Source: Setoptus koraiensis
Taxonomy: Eukaryota; Arthropoda
Assembly: GCA_048013815.1 (NCBI GenBank)
Contig: CM106586.1
Location: forward strand, 21,948,001 to 22,012,000
Direction: 5' to 3'
Length of the DNA stretch: 64,000 bases
The position numbers were made by a program, and so were the translations under genes. The notes below the pieces were generated by a model. The model had not been told where the DNA came from. It worked only from the letters and a program-made list of their open reading frames with translations, and did no database searches. Below are positions 44,701 through 57,700 of the stretch, in pieces; position 1 is the stretch's first letter; each line of letters opens with the position of its first letter.

Positions 44701-47700
44701 CAATTGAATAGCGACTATAGATATAATTATCATTGTTATGTTGCGAGCGCAACTTCAATTATCATTGAATATCGATCCAACACTGACAAGGAATAATAAA
44801 TCATAATTATATATTGACAGCGATATGAAGCGGCTCCTTCCTTTTAGGCAGCCCTTTAAGGAGAGGCAGGGTTGGTATATGTCAAGTATAGGAAAAAGTG
44901 AAGGTGTAAAGGTTGATAGTTTTACAGAGAGTGGACAGGACAACGGCTTCAGATAATTTAAGAGACAGTAACAGCGGCAGCTGATTTAGACAAATGATAA
45001 GATCGCCGAATTGCATGTCAGTTAATCTATCAAAGTCACTTATGTCTGGCTGTGTTGCTTCCAGACACTCATGCAATAATGGCCGTGGATCTTGCGAAAG
45101 CACAAGATTATATCTGCAGATTATACCAATGGTTTGTCGGACTTATTGCATAAGCAACAAAATCGGACAAACAAAACAGGGACCCTAGTGCTTGTCCTTA
45201 CCGTACATATATATATATATAGGGAGAGAGGCTAGAACTGCGAGCTTCAGGAGTGGATGATACAGACCCCGATTTGGATCATGTTATTAGATCGCCGCAC
45301 TTGATGTCCGATTTCAATCGGACACTACAATTGTCAGACGGTCTAAAGATAGCACATTACAAAACGGTATTGTGTTGCACCTCCACCCCCCGATGAGTGT
45401 TGATCCATTTATTCTGCAGTCTGATTGTGTATTGGGTCTGAGATCATGAATGAACGGACACAATTGAAGAATTAGACATCATTGCAACTGTGAACTTATA
45501 CAAATCGTGCATCTAAACTCTCTGACATGAACTGCAAATAGTGTGATTTACTGATCTTGTTTTCATTCCATTTGGCTCTCGTGATTCAGTGCCAATTGAA
45601 AAGAAAAAAAGGAATGAAATCACCATGTACTTATAGATGCACCTGTGCAGCATACCCATCTATGATTCAATTGAAGAACTCTAGTTCTGTTCAAAATTAG
45701 TTCATTTTCAATCAAAGCACCACGGCTTAGCATGAAAACTGAAAGAAGCTAGCAATGTAGTTCATGCAACCCAAGCTTATTATCGCACATATTCATGAGT
45801 CATGAGCATTGATTGGTGTTATTCATTCCATAAGTCTAGAGGCTAATCTATCAAGTAGTTCATGTTTCGCTCAACGATAATTTCAATATAACTTCTCGCT
45901 CGGAATGCCGCAGCATTATTTTTGTTATCGGAACATCACGGTGTTAGCTCAATTATTACCTTTTGCTAACTTGTATGGCCAACTAGTAACTTTGTAAACA
46001 GCTGGCGGTTTGTTGACAGTGTCATGCATGAACTCGGAGCAACTGTAATTACGGTTGCGAACAACGAACATGATTATTTCTAGTCGTAAGCGTCAAATTG
46101 TTAATCGGACACGATCTATTTATTTGTATTTAGATCGCTTCTAGTGCTGTGAACAAATGCTACAAGTGTACAATTGGACAAGCGATAGCTGGATCGGGAA
46201 TCACCACTGCTAATTGATAAGGTTGGCATTTGTTTAATGAGAACACGCAATTATAACTGAAGCTCATCTAGTGCCAAAGATATGTGACCAAACAAAATTT
46301 AACGATGATGGTAGAAGTTGATTCTGCTCTGTTAAGATTTGTTCGGTTGCAGATATGGTAATAGCTATATAAATTATGACCATACTAATGAGATTAATTG
46401 TTTTCTGGGATGGTGTAAATGTCGGACAAAGCAATTAAAGTGTCATAAATCATCAAAACAAACACTCAAATTGGTTTGTGCTTTGTGGTTAGTCCGAGGA
46501 ATGGATTGTTTTTGCAATTGAGCAAAAACAATCAAGGTCATCCTCTCTAACTAAAATCTAATGGTCAACAGAAGTACCTTTGTGGGCTAAAACACTGGTG
46601 ATAGCTAGCGTTGAGAAGAAGGTGATTTGTTTACAACTATAAATAACTCGGCTAGCTTGTTATGGTGGCACATGAGCTTTTGTTGAAATAAACAATCATG
46701 ATGATGACCATACACAATCAGTTCCACTGAGCTAGCACTAACAACTTTGGGAAGTTACAAATACTATCACATGAGAACCTTTGTTTTGCGTGACTGATAG
46801 AAAAGCTCAGAAGAATCTTGCATAAACAAAGCGAATGTTTTCGCCGTGATATCGCACATTTGACCATATTTTAGATGTTGGTGGAAAGAGAGAGAGAGAG
46901 AGACTAACTACCAATGGAAAGAAAAGACACCATTCTTCAAGTATCATCTGAATTTTACATGCCAACACTTCAGTTAGACATGCCAATGTATGCACCAAAG
47001 TATTTAACCTTGATTTGAGATAAGAATAGCGTTCTGACGTAAGGGAAGCAGCTGGTTAACAGAGCAACAAATAGATAAAAAGTCAAGGATTAACTCATGT
47101 ATTAAAAGAGCAAAACTATTATCGCTACTCACCGAGTTGTAAGGTAACATTCTGAACAAGTAGGCGCTGTTCCTCATTGTCCTTCTCAGTTAGACGCACG
47201 GTGTTGAGAATGGCATCTGTTCGCTGCAAAATTTCTAACTCTTCCCCTAATTTCTCTGGATGTTTCGTGCTAGCATTATTACCAGTGACAACAATATTCT
47301 TCAGTGATTGATGTTGATCGGGGTAGTAATGCTTCAATGCTGTAGTATTTGCAGCAATTTCATCTTGATTATTCGAGACCAATCTATTGAATTGCCAAGA
47401 CTTTTCTTTGTTCGGGGAAGATGCCAACATGGATTCATTTTGGCGATTTGATTTAGATTGATGATTTCTATCTAAATCTAAACCAGTCTGTTTTCGATCG
47501 TCATTAGTATCTGAATCGCTATCAAAACTGAAATCATTATTTACAAGATGACGCTTCGCAGTGAGCTCTGGCGCCTCGTTTGCGACTAAAAACGATAATG
47601 AGCTATACTCGGGACTGTCGGTGTGAGGTAAACTTCTATGATCCAAAGACTCTTTAGTCTCACCTTGATAACTCGGATAATGCTCGTCGTCATCATCCTC

Positions 47701-48969
47701 TTCTTCAATGAAAGTTTGCAATAAGCTAGACTTAGACGCTAGTTCATGCTTCAGTTGTTGCACATCATCCTTCCTTTTATTCAATTCGTCCTCGAGCTCC
47801 TGTATTGAGGACTTCAGTTGTTTGTTTTGTTCTAGTAAATCTTGTCCAATTCTTGCGGCCAACTCAAGATCTACTTCTTTCTCTTGCAACAATTTGACGA
47901 CAGCGTCGATGTCATCGTATGTTTTAGTCATTAGAGTTAGACGTTCGCCACAGATTACGAAATAATTTAAAGTTTCGCTGATCACTTCGTGACTAAGATT
48001 TGCTATATGTAAATTAGGAGGCAATGCTGGCGTTTGAATCCAAGGATTAGACTCTAGCTTGGATAAAAGATCTCTAATGTGTACATTAAGGCCTGAGAAT
48101 TCCTTTTTAAAATCGCTTGAGTTTTGTAAAGTTTCTGTTATAGCTTCTTGTTCTGCAGTTGTGTTTGATATCAATAGATTGTTTATTTCTTGTGTGTCCA
48201 GTTCTGCTGGATATGGTGGTATTTTATCACTTTGTTTGTCTTGCTTGTTTACAGATGTTTCTTGATGCAATTGTTGAAGAACTTTTTCCTCTTGTTGGCG
48301 TCTATGTTGCTTAGTGGCAGATGCAAAAGTGATTGGTTTGTCGCTGAGAGCTCTAAGTTGAAATCTAGTTGGTGATTCACACAGTCCGTCTAGATTGAGA
48401 TGTTGATCAAACAGTAGCCCATCCGCAATTTGGTTAGCCGGTTGGAGTTTCGATGGAATGTTGTTGCAACTAAAAGCTAAAACTAACTCGCTGTTCGCAT
48501 TACAATTGTCATCATGCAAATGTGATTTTGTACTGGTAGCGAATGTGCCGATATTAGTAGTATCAGTGGGTTGCAAAGGATGTTGTTGAAGTTTAGTTTG
48601 TTGTTGAGCTTCAGTTTCAGGTGAATCTAACATTTGAGGGCGGCATTGATCATCCAGCAGAATGGGTGTAGATATAGTTCCAAGCGGAGAGGTTCTTCTC
48701 GCCGACTGTTGTTGTTGAAGCCGCGTTTGTTTTTGCTGGCGTTGTAAAAAGAGTGATGAAGGCGATGATGTAACAGGCGATGATGATATTGAAAGGGCAG
48801 CAAAGTGGCGGTCGAGCCTAGTAGGAGGAGGTGGCCTACCACCGCAGTCTGCTAATAGTCTAGATGCAGTTTCCTTCCCCGACGAGTTAGTAATGTTAAT
48901 AGCGGTGCTGCTAGTCTGCTGAAGGGGGGCTGAATTAGCGTTGGAGCTCTCGTTATATCCGACAATCAT
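41754..48969 (-). CDS. milt: Milton/TRAK mitochondrial transport adaptor (HAP1-N family), two visible exons
   Basis: Adaptor linking mitochondria (through Miro) to kinesin and dynein. Exon 1 is 48969-47133 (ATG at 48969; ends ...TLQLG|GTGAGT). Exon 2 is 44131-41754 (TTTTTCCAG|TTGAAAGC). Joined in phase they read VESNKRLCELQEEL and give about 1404 residues. The diagnostic HAP1-N block lies at about residues 340-425: LMTKTYDDIDAVVKLLQEKE, then DLELAARIGQDLLEQNKQL, a very close match to Drosophila milton and TRAK. Coiled coil continues after an acidic insert of about 145 residues and into exon 2. Exon 2 also has the TRAK-type block KYLKQWERLASLDLGSIL. The first 285 residues are Gln/Ser-rich. A GTGAGT lies at 41782-41777, 29 nt before the stop, so the tail may instead splice onward. 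Confidence 0.9.
44132..47132 (-). other. Milton intron 1
   Basis: 3.0 kb, AT-rich, phase 1, with a GTGAGT donor and TTTTTCCAG acceptor. Contains a TA run (45206-45221) and a GA run near 46886-46903. Two unremarkable open stretches (44882-45103 on -, 45229-45398 on +) have gene-like composition but no recognisable domain. Confidence 0.85.
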
Positions 48970-49935
48970 CCAACACAGTTGTTTTTGAACACAGGTTCAT
49001 TATTTTAGGAACAATACTAGTTATATTTTCAATGATTTAAATAGCGATAACAATAATGATGATAACTAATAATGCATTGATAATGCACCAAAAACATACT
49101 CTACTCTACAAATGGATAGAAATTATGATAAATAGTAACAACAATAATTAATAAATCTAATAGGATAGTAATAATAATAATAATAATAATGAAAACGCCT
49201 GACTGAATGTCATCAACAATTCACCATTTCACTGTCACATCTTCATTTCGTTTGCCTTTGTGCGTTACGCTTTATTTAATCCAATGTACGAGCAGTGCGC
49301 AATAGGTGCTGATTGTGTACAATCGGGTTCATTAAAAGTGCAACAGGGCCTAGAATTTTTATACCCCTTCTACGTGCGCAATGCGTGCTCTTTAGTACGT
49401 ACAAAGCACACTTTTTGAATGAAGCGCTCCTCTAGTGCGCATAAATAGAGAGATATAAACAGAGAATATATTCGCTTTGCCTCTAGCGTACTATTTTGAT
49501 GAACGCGATGTGTAGTGGTGCCCTCGAGATAATCATGAGCGAGACCGTCACACCACACCGTGCACAGGATGAACTGTGAGCTACTCTCACTTTATCCCAA
49601 CAACTGCTACATAAATGCTGTATAACAAAAACATCCGCGAGGGCGCTTTCTTCGTGCAGCGTGAGTGACTATTGATGATCGGTTCCAGCATACACGACTG
49701 GTAACAAGTAGCATTAAAAGCAAACCAATCCAGTGAGTTGGAATTTTTGACGTGACACCCGCGTCTCGAGTGTGCGTTTCGTAGAGTTGCCAGCGCCCCT
49801 CACTGAATCTCTCTGAAATATTTGTTACAGCATTGGCAAAACACCGCATGGTGCATCTATTTGTAAACAACTTCGAATATTGGACTCGTCTCACCATCGT
49901 AAAATCATCTTGTCGTTGCGACATCTAAAAGAAAC
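48970..49935. other. Divergent promoter region, milton and mL40
   Basis: 966 bp between two divergent start codons. AT-rich with an ATA/AAT repeat near 49168-49190. No gene seen. Presumably holds both promoters. Confidence 0.6.
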
Positions 49936-50535
49936 ATGTCCGCCCTGAGGACCAATATATCGATTCTTAGCAGGGCCATCAATTGGTACCCGGGACACAC
50001 GTTCAGCGTGAGGTCCCTGTTTGTTACTCCTTGTCAATATGCCGAACCTATGCGAAAAAAGAGACGTCTAGACCCAGCCATACTCAGGACCAGAGTGGAG
50101 AGGAAGATTCTCAAAGCTGAAAGAGAAATTGCTAAGATTATGAAAGCACCAAAGCATAAAATACCCATACTCGAGTATCAGTATACACAACAACAAAAAG
50201 AAACGTTGCAAAGCAATAAACGAGACATCCCTCCCGAAACTCTCGAACAAATACAAAAAGGTGTAAATAGTGCAAATAAACTGTGGAGTGTTTACAGGAG
50301 CTTCGAGGCCAAAATGCAAGATAGATCATTAAAACGGATGGAGCAAGCTCAAGATAGAGCGCTGGCGGAATTGAAGAAACTGTGTCCCAAACTTTATGAC
50401 GGGGCTCTCCGAGCTGATAATCAATACCTTATACCATATCAAAATATATCTATAAAAAAAGAAACCCCGCCTAACCCAGATTATGTTCCCCCGGACGGTG
50501 AAATGAGAGATGTTACTAAAGAATGGGTTCTGTAA
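49936..50535 (+). CDS. mRpL40: Mitochondrial ribosomal protein mL40
   Basis: Protein of the large mitoribosomal subunit, 199 residues, single exon. Residues 1-35 form an Arg/Ser-rich, acid-poor mitochondrial targeting sequence. The mature part starts with AEPMRKKRRLDP (human MRPL40: AEPLKKKKKVDP), followed by a long basic helix, the block LWSVYRSFEAKMQDRSLKRM (human KKWSLYKQQERKM) and the C-terminal NPDYVPPDGEMRDVTKEW (human PNYQPPEGRYNDITK). The length is close to the human protein (206). AATAAA at 50576-50581. It is followed at 187 nt by EMC4 on the same strand. Confidence 0.93.
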   Translation: MSALRTNISILSRAINWYPGHTFSVRSLFVTPCQYAEPMRKKRRLDPAILRTRVERKILKAEREIAKIMKAPKHKIPILEYQYTQQQKETLQSNKRDIPPETLEQIQKGVNSANKLWSVYRSFEAKMQDRSLKRMEQAQDRALAELKKLCPKLYDGALRADNQYLIPYQNISIKKETPPNPDYVPPDGEMRDVTKEWVL

Positions 50536-50721
50536 CCCAAAGAAAATTAATTTAGCTGTAATGAATTCGTTCTTTAATAAATCAAAACTCGCGCCTTGCG
50601 CAGAAATGATTATCATGCCTCTATGCTCTTTTGTTGTTGAAAATATTTATTCAGAGTCTTGAATTATACCCAAACTACTGAGCTTTTTTTATTCTAAACA
50701 ACACCTAGACCAAACTGACAA

Positions 50722-51192
50722 ATGTCCAAAATGGTGCTAGATTTTTCCATTAGAAGCAAGGAGGTGCCAGTCAATTATGAATCACCGCCTGGATATTTTC
50801 ACAACATGAGACAATTCCATCCTGAGGTAACCCGAGGAAGAGACATGAGTATACTAGTGAAAAAATCATGGGATATAGCATTGGCACCACTCAAATCCAT
50901 GCCAATGAATCTGTTCATCATGTATATGGCCGGCAACTCGATATCGTTGTTCCCAATAATGATGGTTGGAATGCTATTTTTGCGACCAGTCAAGGCTCTA
51001 ATATCAATCAATTCAACATTCAGGTTGATTGACGGCGATCAAGCAATATGGCAAAAGCTAGTTTATCTATTCGGAAATTTATTGGGTCTGGGAGTAGCGC
51101 TACACAAATGCCAGTCTATGGGGCTGTTACCTACTCATAGTAGTGATTGGTTGGACTTTCTCGCTGTTGAAGAGAGAGTCGAATTTGTATGA
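50722..51192 (+). CDS. EMC4: ER membrane protein complex subunit 4
   Basis: Subunit of the EMC insertase, which places weakly hydrophobic and tail-anchored segments in the ER membrane. 156 residues, single exon. The core is strongly conserved: [20 protein letters not shown] matches human [20 protein letters not shown]. It continues [13 protein letters not shown] and [18 protein letters not shown]. Two to three membrane segments are visible (about 66-90, 110-128). A second Met at codon 4 could also start. AATAAA at 51205-51210 is only 3 nt before the convergent HIG1 stop codon at 51214, so the two 3' UTRs must overlap. Confidence 0.96.
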   Translation: [156 protein letters not shown]

Positions 51193-51213
51193 TACACATA
51201 TATAAATAAAGAA

Positions 51214-51510
51214 TCAACGTTTATCCTTTAACTTCGCATAGGTTGTTCCTGCGAGAAGACTAGCGACAGTGAACGCTTGAAAGCCTACTCGGCCTCTCAT
51301 ATAGAACTGTGATAGATGGGAGTGACCTTGGGCCATACTCTTGAGGCCAAGAACCAGACAAGCAACGGTGCATATAATTCCAAGCGGCGCAATAGGATTA
51401 CTCAAAAGTGTTCTCTTCTCACCTCTTGGCGCCCCTGCGATAGTTGTGAGCTTCTCGTCCTCATCTTCGATCCATTGTAATTGAGATGATAGAGGCCCGG
51501 GCTGCGCCAT
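51214..51510 (-). CDS. HIG1-domain mitochondrial inner-membrane protein (HIGD2A-like)
   Basis: 98 residues, single exon. It has the HIG1 domain from about 37: NPIAPLGIICTVACLVLGL, then a short polar loop, FYMRGRVGFQAFTVASLLAG and a basic end. Two membrane helices are joined by a loop carrying the QX(3)RXRX(3)Q-like signature (QFYMRGRVGFQ). Human HIGD2A (106 aa) has the same order and an acidic N-terminus. These proteins assist assembly of cytochrome c oxidase and respiratory supercomplexes. Type 1 versus type 2 is uncertain; the pre-domain length favours HIGD2. The gene lies 274 nt downstream of huntingtin on the same strand and converges on EMC4. Confidence 0.88.
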   Translation of the reverse strand: MAQPGPLSSQLQWIEDEDEKLTTIAGAPRGEKRTLLSNPIAPLGIICTVACLVLGLKSMAQGHSHLSQFYMRGRVGFQAFTVASLLAGTTYAKLKDKR

Positions 51511-51783
51511 AATTGATTTCGGAAAGATGACCTCGGATAGTAATTTGGTAAGGTTATGTGAGACTATATTAGATATAACAACAATGATATATAATTTAGT
51601 AACAATTATTGGTATATATGGTGATACTTGTGCAGAGTTGTTTTGATTAATTCGATGTTGTTGTCTAGTTACGAGGAGCGCGTAGTTTGAATAAATTTTT
51701 TTTATATGTGATCAATTAATTGGAACATAAATGAACTCATTCGAGTAGTAGTTATTTCCATCAGCTTTCTATAAAATCATCTA

Positions 51784-54700
51784 TTATATCAGATTGTCAG
51801 CATGACCTGGACAAGAACAGAAAGGTGATATCGCTAGACTCTTCAAAGTGCTAGATATTAGATTGCTGATTATAGAAATCCTTTCCATAACTGACACCAA
51901 CTTCTCATCATCAACCACTCCTTCGGATTGATGCTGATCAATAGATTGAGATCGCTTATACAATGAAGATAGAAGCAGATTCAAGCAGACTAAAGATGTC
52001 AATCTAATTTGACTAGATTTCAGCCTTTCCATGGCGCACTTGACTATAGTTTCATCTTCAGTTGGAACTAATTTCCCTAGGAGCATAAGGATTTCCAGGT
52101 GCTCTGCTACTGAATTGAACAACTTCTTGGGCACTGTCTCCGACATGAGCGCCCCTATGGAACGTTGTATTATCTTTTGACGAAATATTTGAAATTGTTG
52201 TTGGTTTTTCAGTTGGCTGTTGGTTGATGACAGTTCTTTCAGATCGCTAGGGGAATATTCGCACAACATCAATGCAAGCATCCACATGCTTGTCAAGTAA
52301 TCCTCTTCTATGTGATGCACCATCATTGTAGTGGTACCGTCGTCACTAAAAAAATGCTTTGTTATGTATTCCAAGATTATTGGCTTGAGCATGTTTATCA
52401 ATTGTAACTGTTTCAATTGACCTAACTGTCTAGTCACCGTTGTTCTGACACCATTGTCGCATAAGATGTAGCGTATTCCGTTCAAGGCTTTGACACGTGT
52501 AGGCATGAACTCTGATCTCAGGCAATAATCGAGACATTTGCGAAATCTCTCAAAATGTGCTAAGTTATTCCCTTCAGTATTAACTAGTAGTTGGCAAACT
52601 GCAGCCGATTTACAAATGCCCACAATTAAATATTGCATTTGATAGTCGTCTTTGTTCATAATAGCCTGACGAAACAATACGTTGAAGGTTTCATGGAGCC
52701 ACTCAAATTGAGTATAATCAGTGAAAAAATCCATCAAGCTGATTAATGATTTACAGATTTCAGTAACAAGTGGTGCTGGCTTGTTGTTCAATTTTTGCTC
52801 ATAAACATCCAACAAAAGATGTATGCATGATCGAAAATCAACATTATCGTGTGATATCAATTGGGACGAAGATGGCGAGTTAGAGCTGTTACCACTGTCT
52901 TCAGCTTTTGAAAGAGATGTCCGTAGTTGCTGAGAGCTTATCGTAAAGTATTTGCCAAGATCACAATTGTTGCTATTCGAGTTGCTCATTCCATTGAGAA
53001 CCTCTAGCGTCGCTTTTGTTTGTTGTCTTATGTCATGGAGCTTCTTATTGATCCCTCTGGATATATCCAATATTTTAAAAACAGCGTTAGTATCACAATG
53101 GTTAGCCAAAACTGATGTAGGATCGCCGGGTCTTGACAATTTCGCAGTCAATAGGAGTCTGGTAATGGTTTTGATTGTTAGGCAAGCTAACCTAAGACGT
53201 TCTTTATCATCTAAATCACTGGGACTGGTCGCTTGAGCTTGTTGATCTAAAGAGCGAGCAAATACGCCCAATAGGGACATCCAAATTTCTTCAAATTGGA
53301 TACGATTTGTCCAACCAATTGCGCTCAGTCTATACGAGAACCTATCTAATATGTCTATTTCCTGCAACAAATCACTAGGTATCATGGACATATTCACTTT
53401 GAATTTATCCTCATCCATTTTATCGGTCTTCATAGGCCAAGTGCAACGCTTCCACAAGACAGGAGGCACTAATAGAAAAGAGTTGATGAGTGTTATACGA
53501 CAAACCAGAACCAACAAAGGTCTTAACACATCGTAGATCATCGGTGTATTTAACTTGCAGTCATTATTTAATGACTTATGGATATTCTCCAATTGTTCCT
53601 GAAAGTCTATCAACTCGACACCATTGATGCAAGCTCTTCTGACGTGTTTGATTTGACGTTGCTCCCTTCTGTCTTTTGAATCGTTATCATCCAGTGACCA
53701 CTGCGAGGGCCTATCGCATTCCACATTATGAGTTAGATAACATTTACATAGTGTATGAACAGACGATATCACAGTACAGAGAAGTGACACATCTTTTTTA
53801 GCATAATCCATAATGTACCTAGAGCTCAAGCAAACTTTCATCGAGTTCAGCGAAGGTACAAGGTGTAAAATATAAGAATATCTTGCTTGATCGGAAGACA
53901 TCCAGTTTACTAATTCCGCGTACAGTCTAAATATCTGAGTTATTTTGTTAAGAAGGTCTTCGCCTAATGTCGGCAGCTGGAGCTTTGGTATGTAACTTAA
54001 CTGGGCGATAAGAGGTATGTAATGTGTAACGAAGGATTGAAAAGGCGAAGATAGATGTATCAGTCGCTCAACCAGGCAGAGTTTCTGATCCGATAGAATT
54101 TTAGACTTCCATTTGAGATAGTAGATCTCGTCAGGACTCAATTCTGCTTCAGGCAGGAAATAGCAATCATGATGGATCTTGATTTGTTCTAGTAGTTGAG
54201 GTGGACATGATTTTTCCATTATATCGAGCACAGAATCGATCTCCTCAAATAATGCATTGATAGAAACCTCTAACAAGGTCCATGTTAATGGTTGCTCCTG
54301 ATCGAAATCAACACTCGAGGTATTTAACTTAGCCAACAAACTGTTCGATCCGATTATTATACAAGACGCTAGTTTCTCCAGATCCAAAGTGGGCTTTCGT
54401 AAGATATTCATGACATCCTCTATCTGAAGTTTCTGAATCAATTGGATAGCCCTACGATCGCTGCATTGTTGTGATAAATAATGATTGAAATGTTCGACAA
54501 ATCGTGATTGATCCAAACTTTCGAGAGATTCGCTATCAGTAATAGATTGTTTCGATCCGTTTATGAGTTGTAGAACAATTGACGGTCCTTGTTGAGGACT
54601 GTTGTCTTCATTTTGTAAATCATCACCTATCAGTGGTGGTTCGGATTGTTTATTTATGTAATCCATCAGTTTTTTTATGTGCTCTGACAAGTCAGGATAA

Positions 54701-57700
54701 CGTCCATTATCGATCAACCCCAATAGTCGATCTACATCAACTAACGTCATTTGATTGGCAACCTCCTCTGAGGTTGTAATATAATTTCGATTAGTTTCAT
54801 TAAGTAATTTGCGTATTGTCTCGCAGGCCCTTGACTCTATTTCACTGGCTAAGGTGAGATAAGGCAATAACTGTGGTGATATCAATAATTTTTCTACCAA
54901 TAATATAACCAATGATCCGTATTGAGTGTGGTGAACATCACTCAAAGACTCGAGCATTTTATGTATGAAAACAAATGAGTTCAAATCATTACAACGGGCG
55001 TTGATGGCTTGAATGAAAAGGCCACTGGACGCAGAGTTGCGATGTATAGCCTTAATGAAGTCACTTATTGGTAGTTCATGAGACCAAGATATCAAATCAT
55101 TTATATAATTAATGATGATCCAAGTAATATGTTCCACATCGTTCATGTTAACGCTAACAAAGTCCAGAACTAAACACAAAGTTCCTCTACGACTCAACTC
55201 CATATTTGGTGCGAGCCTCTGAGATGCTTGACAGTAATCATTTATGAAAGTTTGATGACTGTTGGATGTGACAGGTGTCATATTGGAGGTAATTTTCTTG
55301 ATGAAACTCTTCCTCAGTTGACCATCAAAGGTAGTTTTATCAAGACCTAGAGATGAGGGTTTACTAATGTAAGTACGTTTGAATACAAAATCATCATTCG
55401 ATAAACTATCCTCTTCCTCTTCAATCGTTGTATCTCCTCCTTTCCCAATATCGCCGGACTGATCCGTCGAATCTACAAGTGTACTACAACAATTTGAACA
55501 TTCGTATGAAAGCAATCGCTGCCAGAACGCGTCATTGCAATCAACACAATTTACCAACATAAGTATATTACACCATTGGATTGTGAGATCGGGATATATC
55601 GAATTGATGCGTCCAAATAGAGCGCTACATTTGGCAAGACAAAACCCCTTATTCAGGTTGCGAGCGTCTGACAACAAATCTATGAGTGAATCGTCATTAA
55701 GAGGTTGTGCTCTTTGAATTAGATTCATCGCGCTTCTTGTAAGACGACAATACAGTCCCGACTGAAACATGTGAGCCAGGTAAATCAGATACGAAGATAA
55801 TTGTTGTACCAATAATAGTTCATATCGATGATTCATATTTCTATACAGTATTTCTGCTATGCATATTTGTGCGACATGTAATAAATATTCGGCCATCAAA
55901 TCGTCAGAACTGATACACATCATATAGTTGTTTTCGTTCAAATTAGGTAAAGGTGATGATTGAGAAGATGACGATACTGAGGAGGAAGTAGAGGATAAGT
56001 TGTGTGATGATAATATATCGGAATGATCACCGGCTGTAGTACTGTCTGTTGATTTGATATCGGTTTTGGTTGTTGCTGCAGGTGAATTCTTATCAGCACT
56101 ACCTGGATTGTTAGCTGCACTTTCGAAAAACATCATTTGGAAAGGCCATAGATGAGCAAGGGACATCTTTGTTTCGTCCAAACGTACTAGAAAAACCTCT
56201 TCGTTGACTTGAGTTATCAATATTCGCATTATAAGTAGTATCAGACCAAGCCACCTATCAAAAGTAGCTGAGTCACCAAGTATATCGTTTCTGTGAGTTG
56301 TTTGGTTCGAGAATAGAGTCTCCATAATGAACTCTATAGGCTTGAAGACGTCCGGCGATATACTTTCCAAGATTGTGTGTATCTTTTCTATACTTTCATA
56401 GTTTTCTAAATCTATCCGTTGTCTACAAAGCATTGGATAAATAGTGCTAGTAAGTTTCTGGGACAGCTTCTTACATTTGATTTCACTATCATCATGACGA
56501 CTCTCTTGTAATAATATAGAGAGCATATCATAAATGGCTGGATGCTCTACAAGATCAATCAGACTCTTAGAAACCATTTCCCTTCCAGCCTCGAATACTT
56601 CAACTGAAGAGACATCTGTATCGTTCGGCAATTGGTTGGTATTTCGACAAAGGAAAAGGTCCTCGACAAGACATTTCAAGGCGGGAATGATATATATATT
56701 TGGATCTTGCTCACTAGCTCTAAGGTGATCGAATTTCTGTATGATGCTTGCCATCTGAGTAATCGGTTCACTTTGACATCGTTCGTATGATAGAAGAATT
56801 AGGAACGTAAAGCAGTTTTGTATTAATTGGTCCAATAGTGGAGTTCTATTGTTGAAGACTTTATCACCAATCAAGTCCAATAATTTATAAACCGATTGGA
56901 TAAACCGTCCGGATTTATCAAGTAGCTTATAATTAACTTTGATGAGTATTAAATAACACATCAACTGGAGAGATTCACATTGGGCCATACAGAAGCCTGT
57001 ATTGATGAAAGATTCCATGCTGTCGATAACTACGGGACTGAAATCAGTGATATGAGAAAGTAGCAGAGTTCTCAGCTCGAACATCATGGGAGTTAAGTTT
57101 TTCGCTTCGAACAAAGACGTCGCACGCTTCTCTATGCACTTCCTGATCCTTAGTGTTTTCTTTATTTCATAGTTCAAGGTAGATAGTCCCACATTTGATG
57201 AAGGAGTGATCTGAGAGCTCTTAGTGGCGTAATAACTTGAGAATTTTTCGGATGGCGTTGATATCAAGTGATAATAGACCCCACCTAGGCTAGCATCCGA
57301 AAATTTCGATGAGGAGTTAGGTGAATCACAATGGTTGATTTGACTGTTGGAGATTCTGTCTTGACTATTTTCAAAGGTATCTGATGGTTGAGCTTTTGGG
57401 TCGATTTGATTCGAGGATGTCGAATATCCTCGATACTCAGGCGGTTCTTGGATATACAAACAAAGTATATTGAGGCCGAACAAACTTTTCAACAGTTGTC
57501 GCGAACACATAATAGATAGTGAGGAACTAAAACTGGCTGTTGTCTTGAAGTAGATCAACAGATTCTTAGCGTGCTTGGTAATAAAATTTAACGATAAATA
57601 TTCCATGAGTTTTCCAATACTTTCGAGACAAGTTTCTAACAACTGGTAATACTTTTCATCCGATTGGTCTATGTTACTTCTTCCGCTCTGATAGGATTGC

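Noticed and set aside
44882-45400. Gene-like open stretches within the milton intron
   Set aside because: Short, without Met in the plus-strand case until late, no recognisable domain and no clear splice partners.
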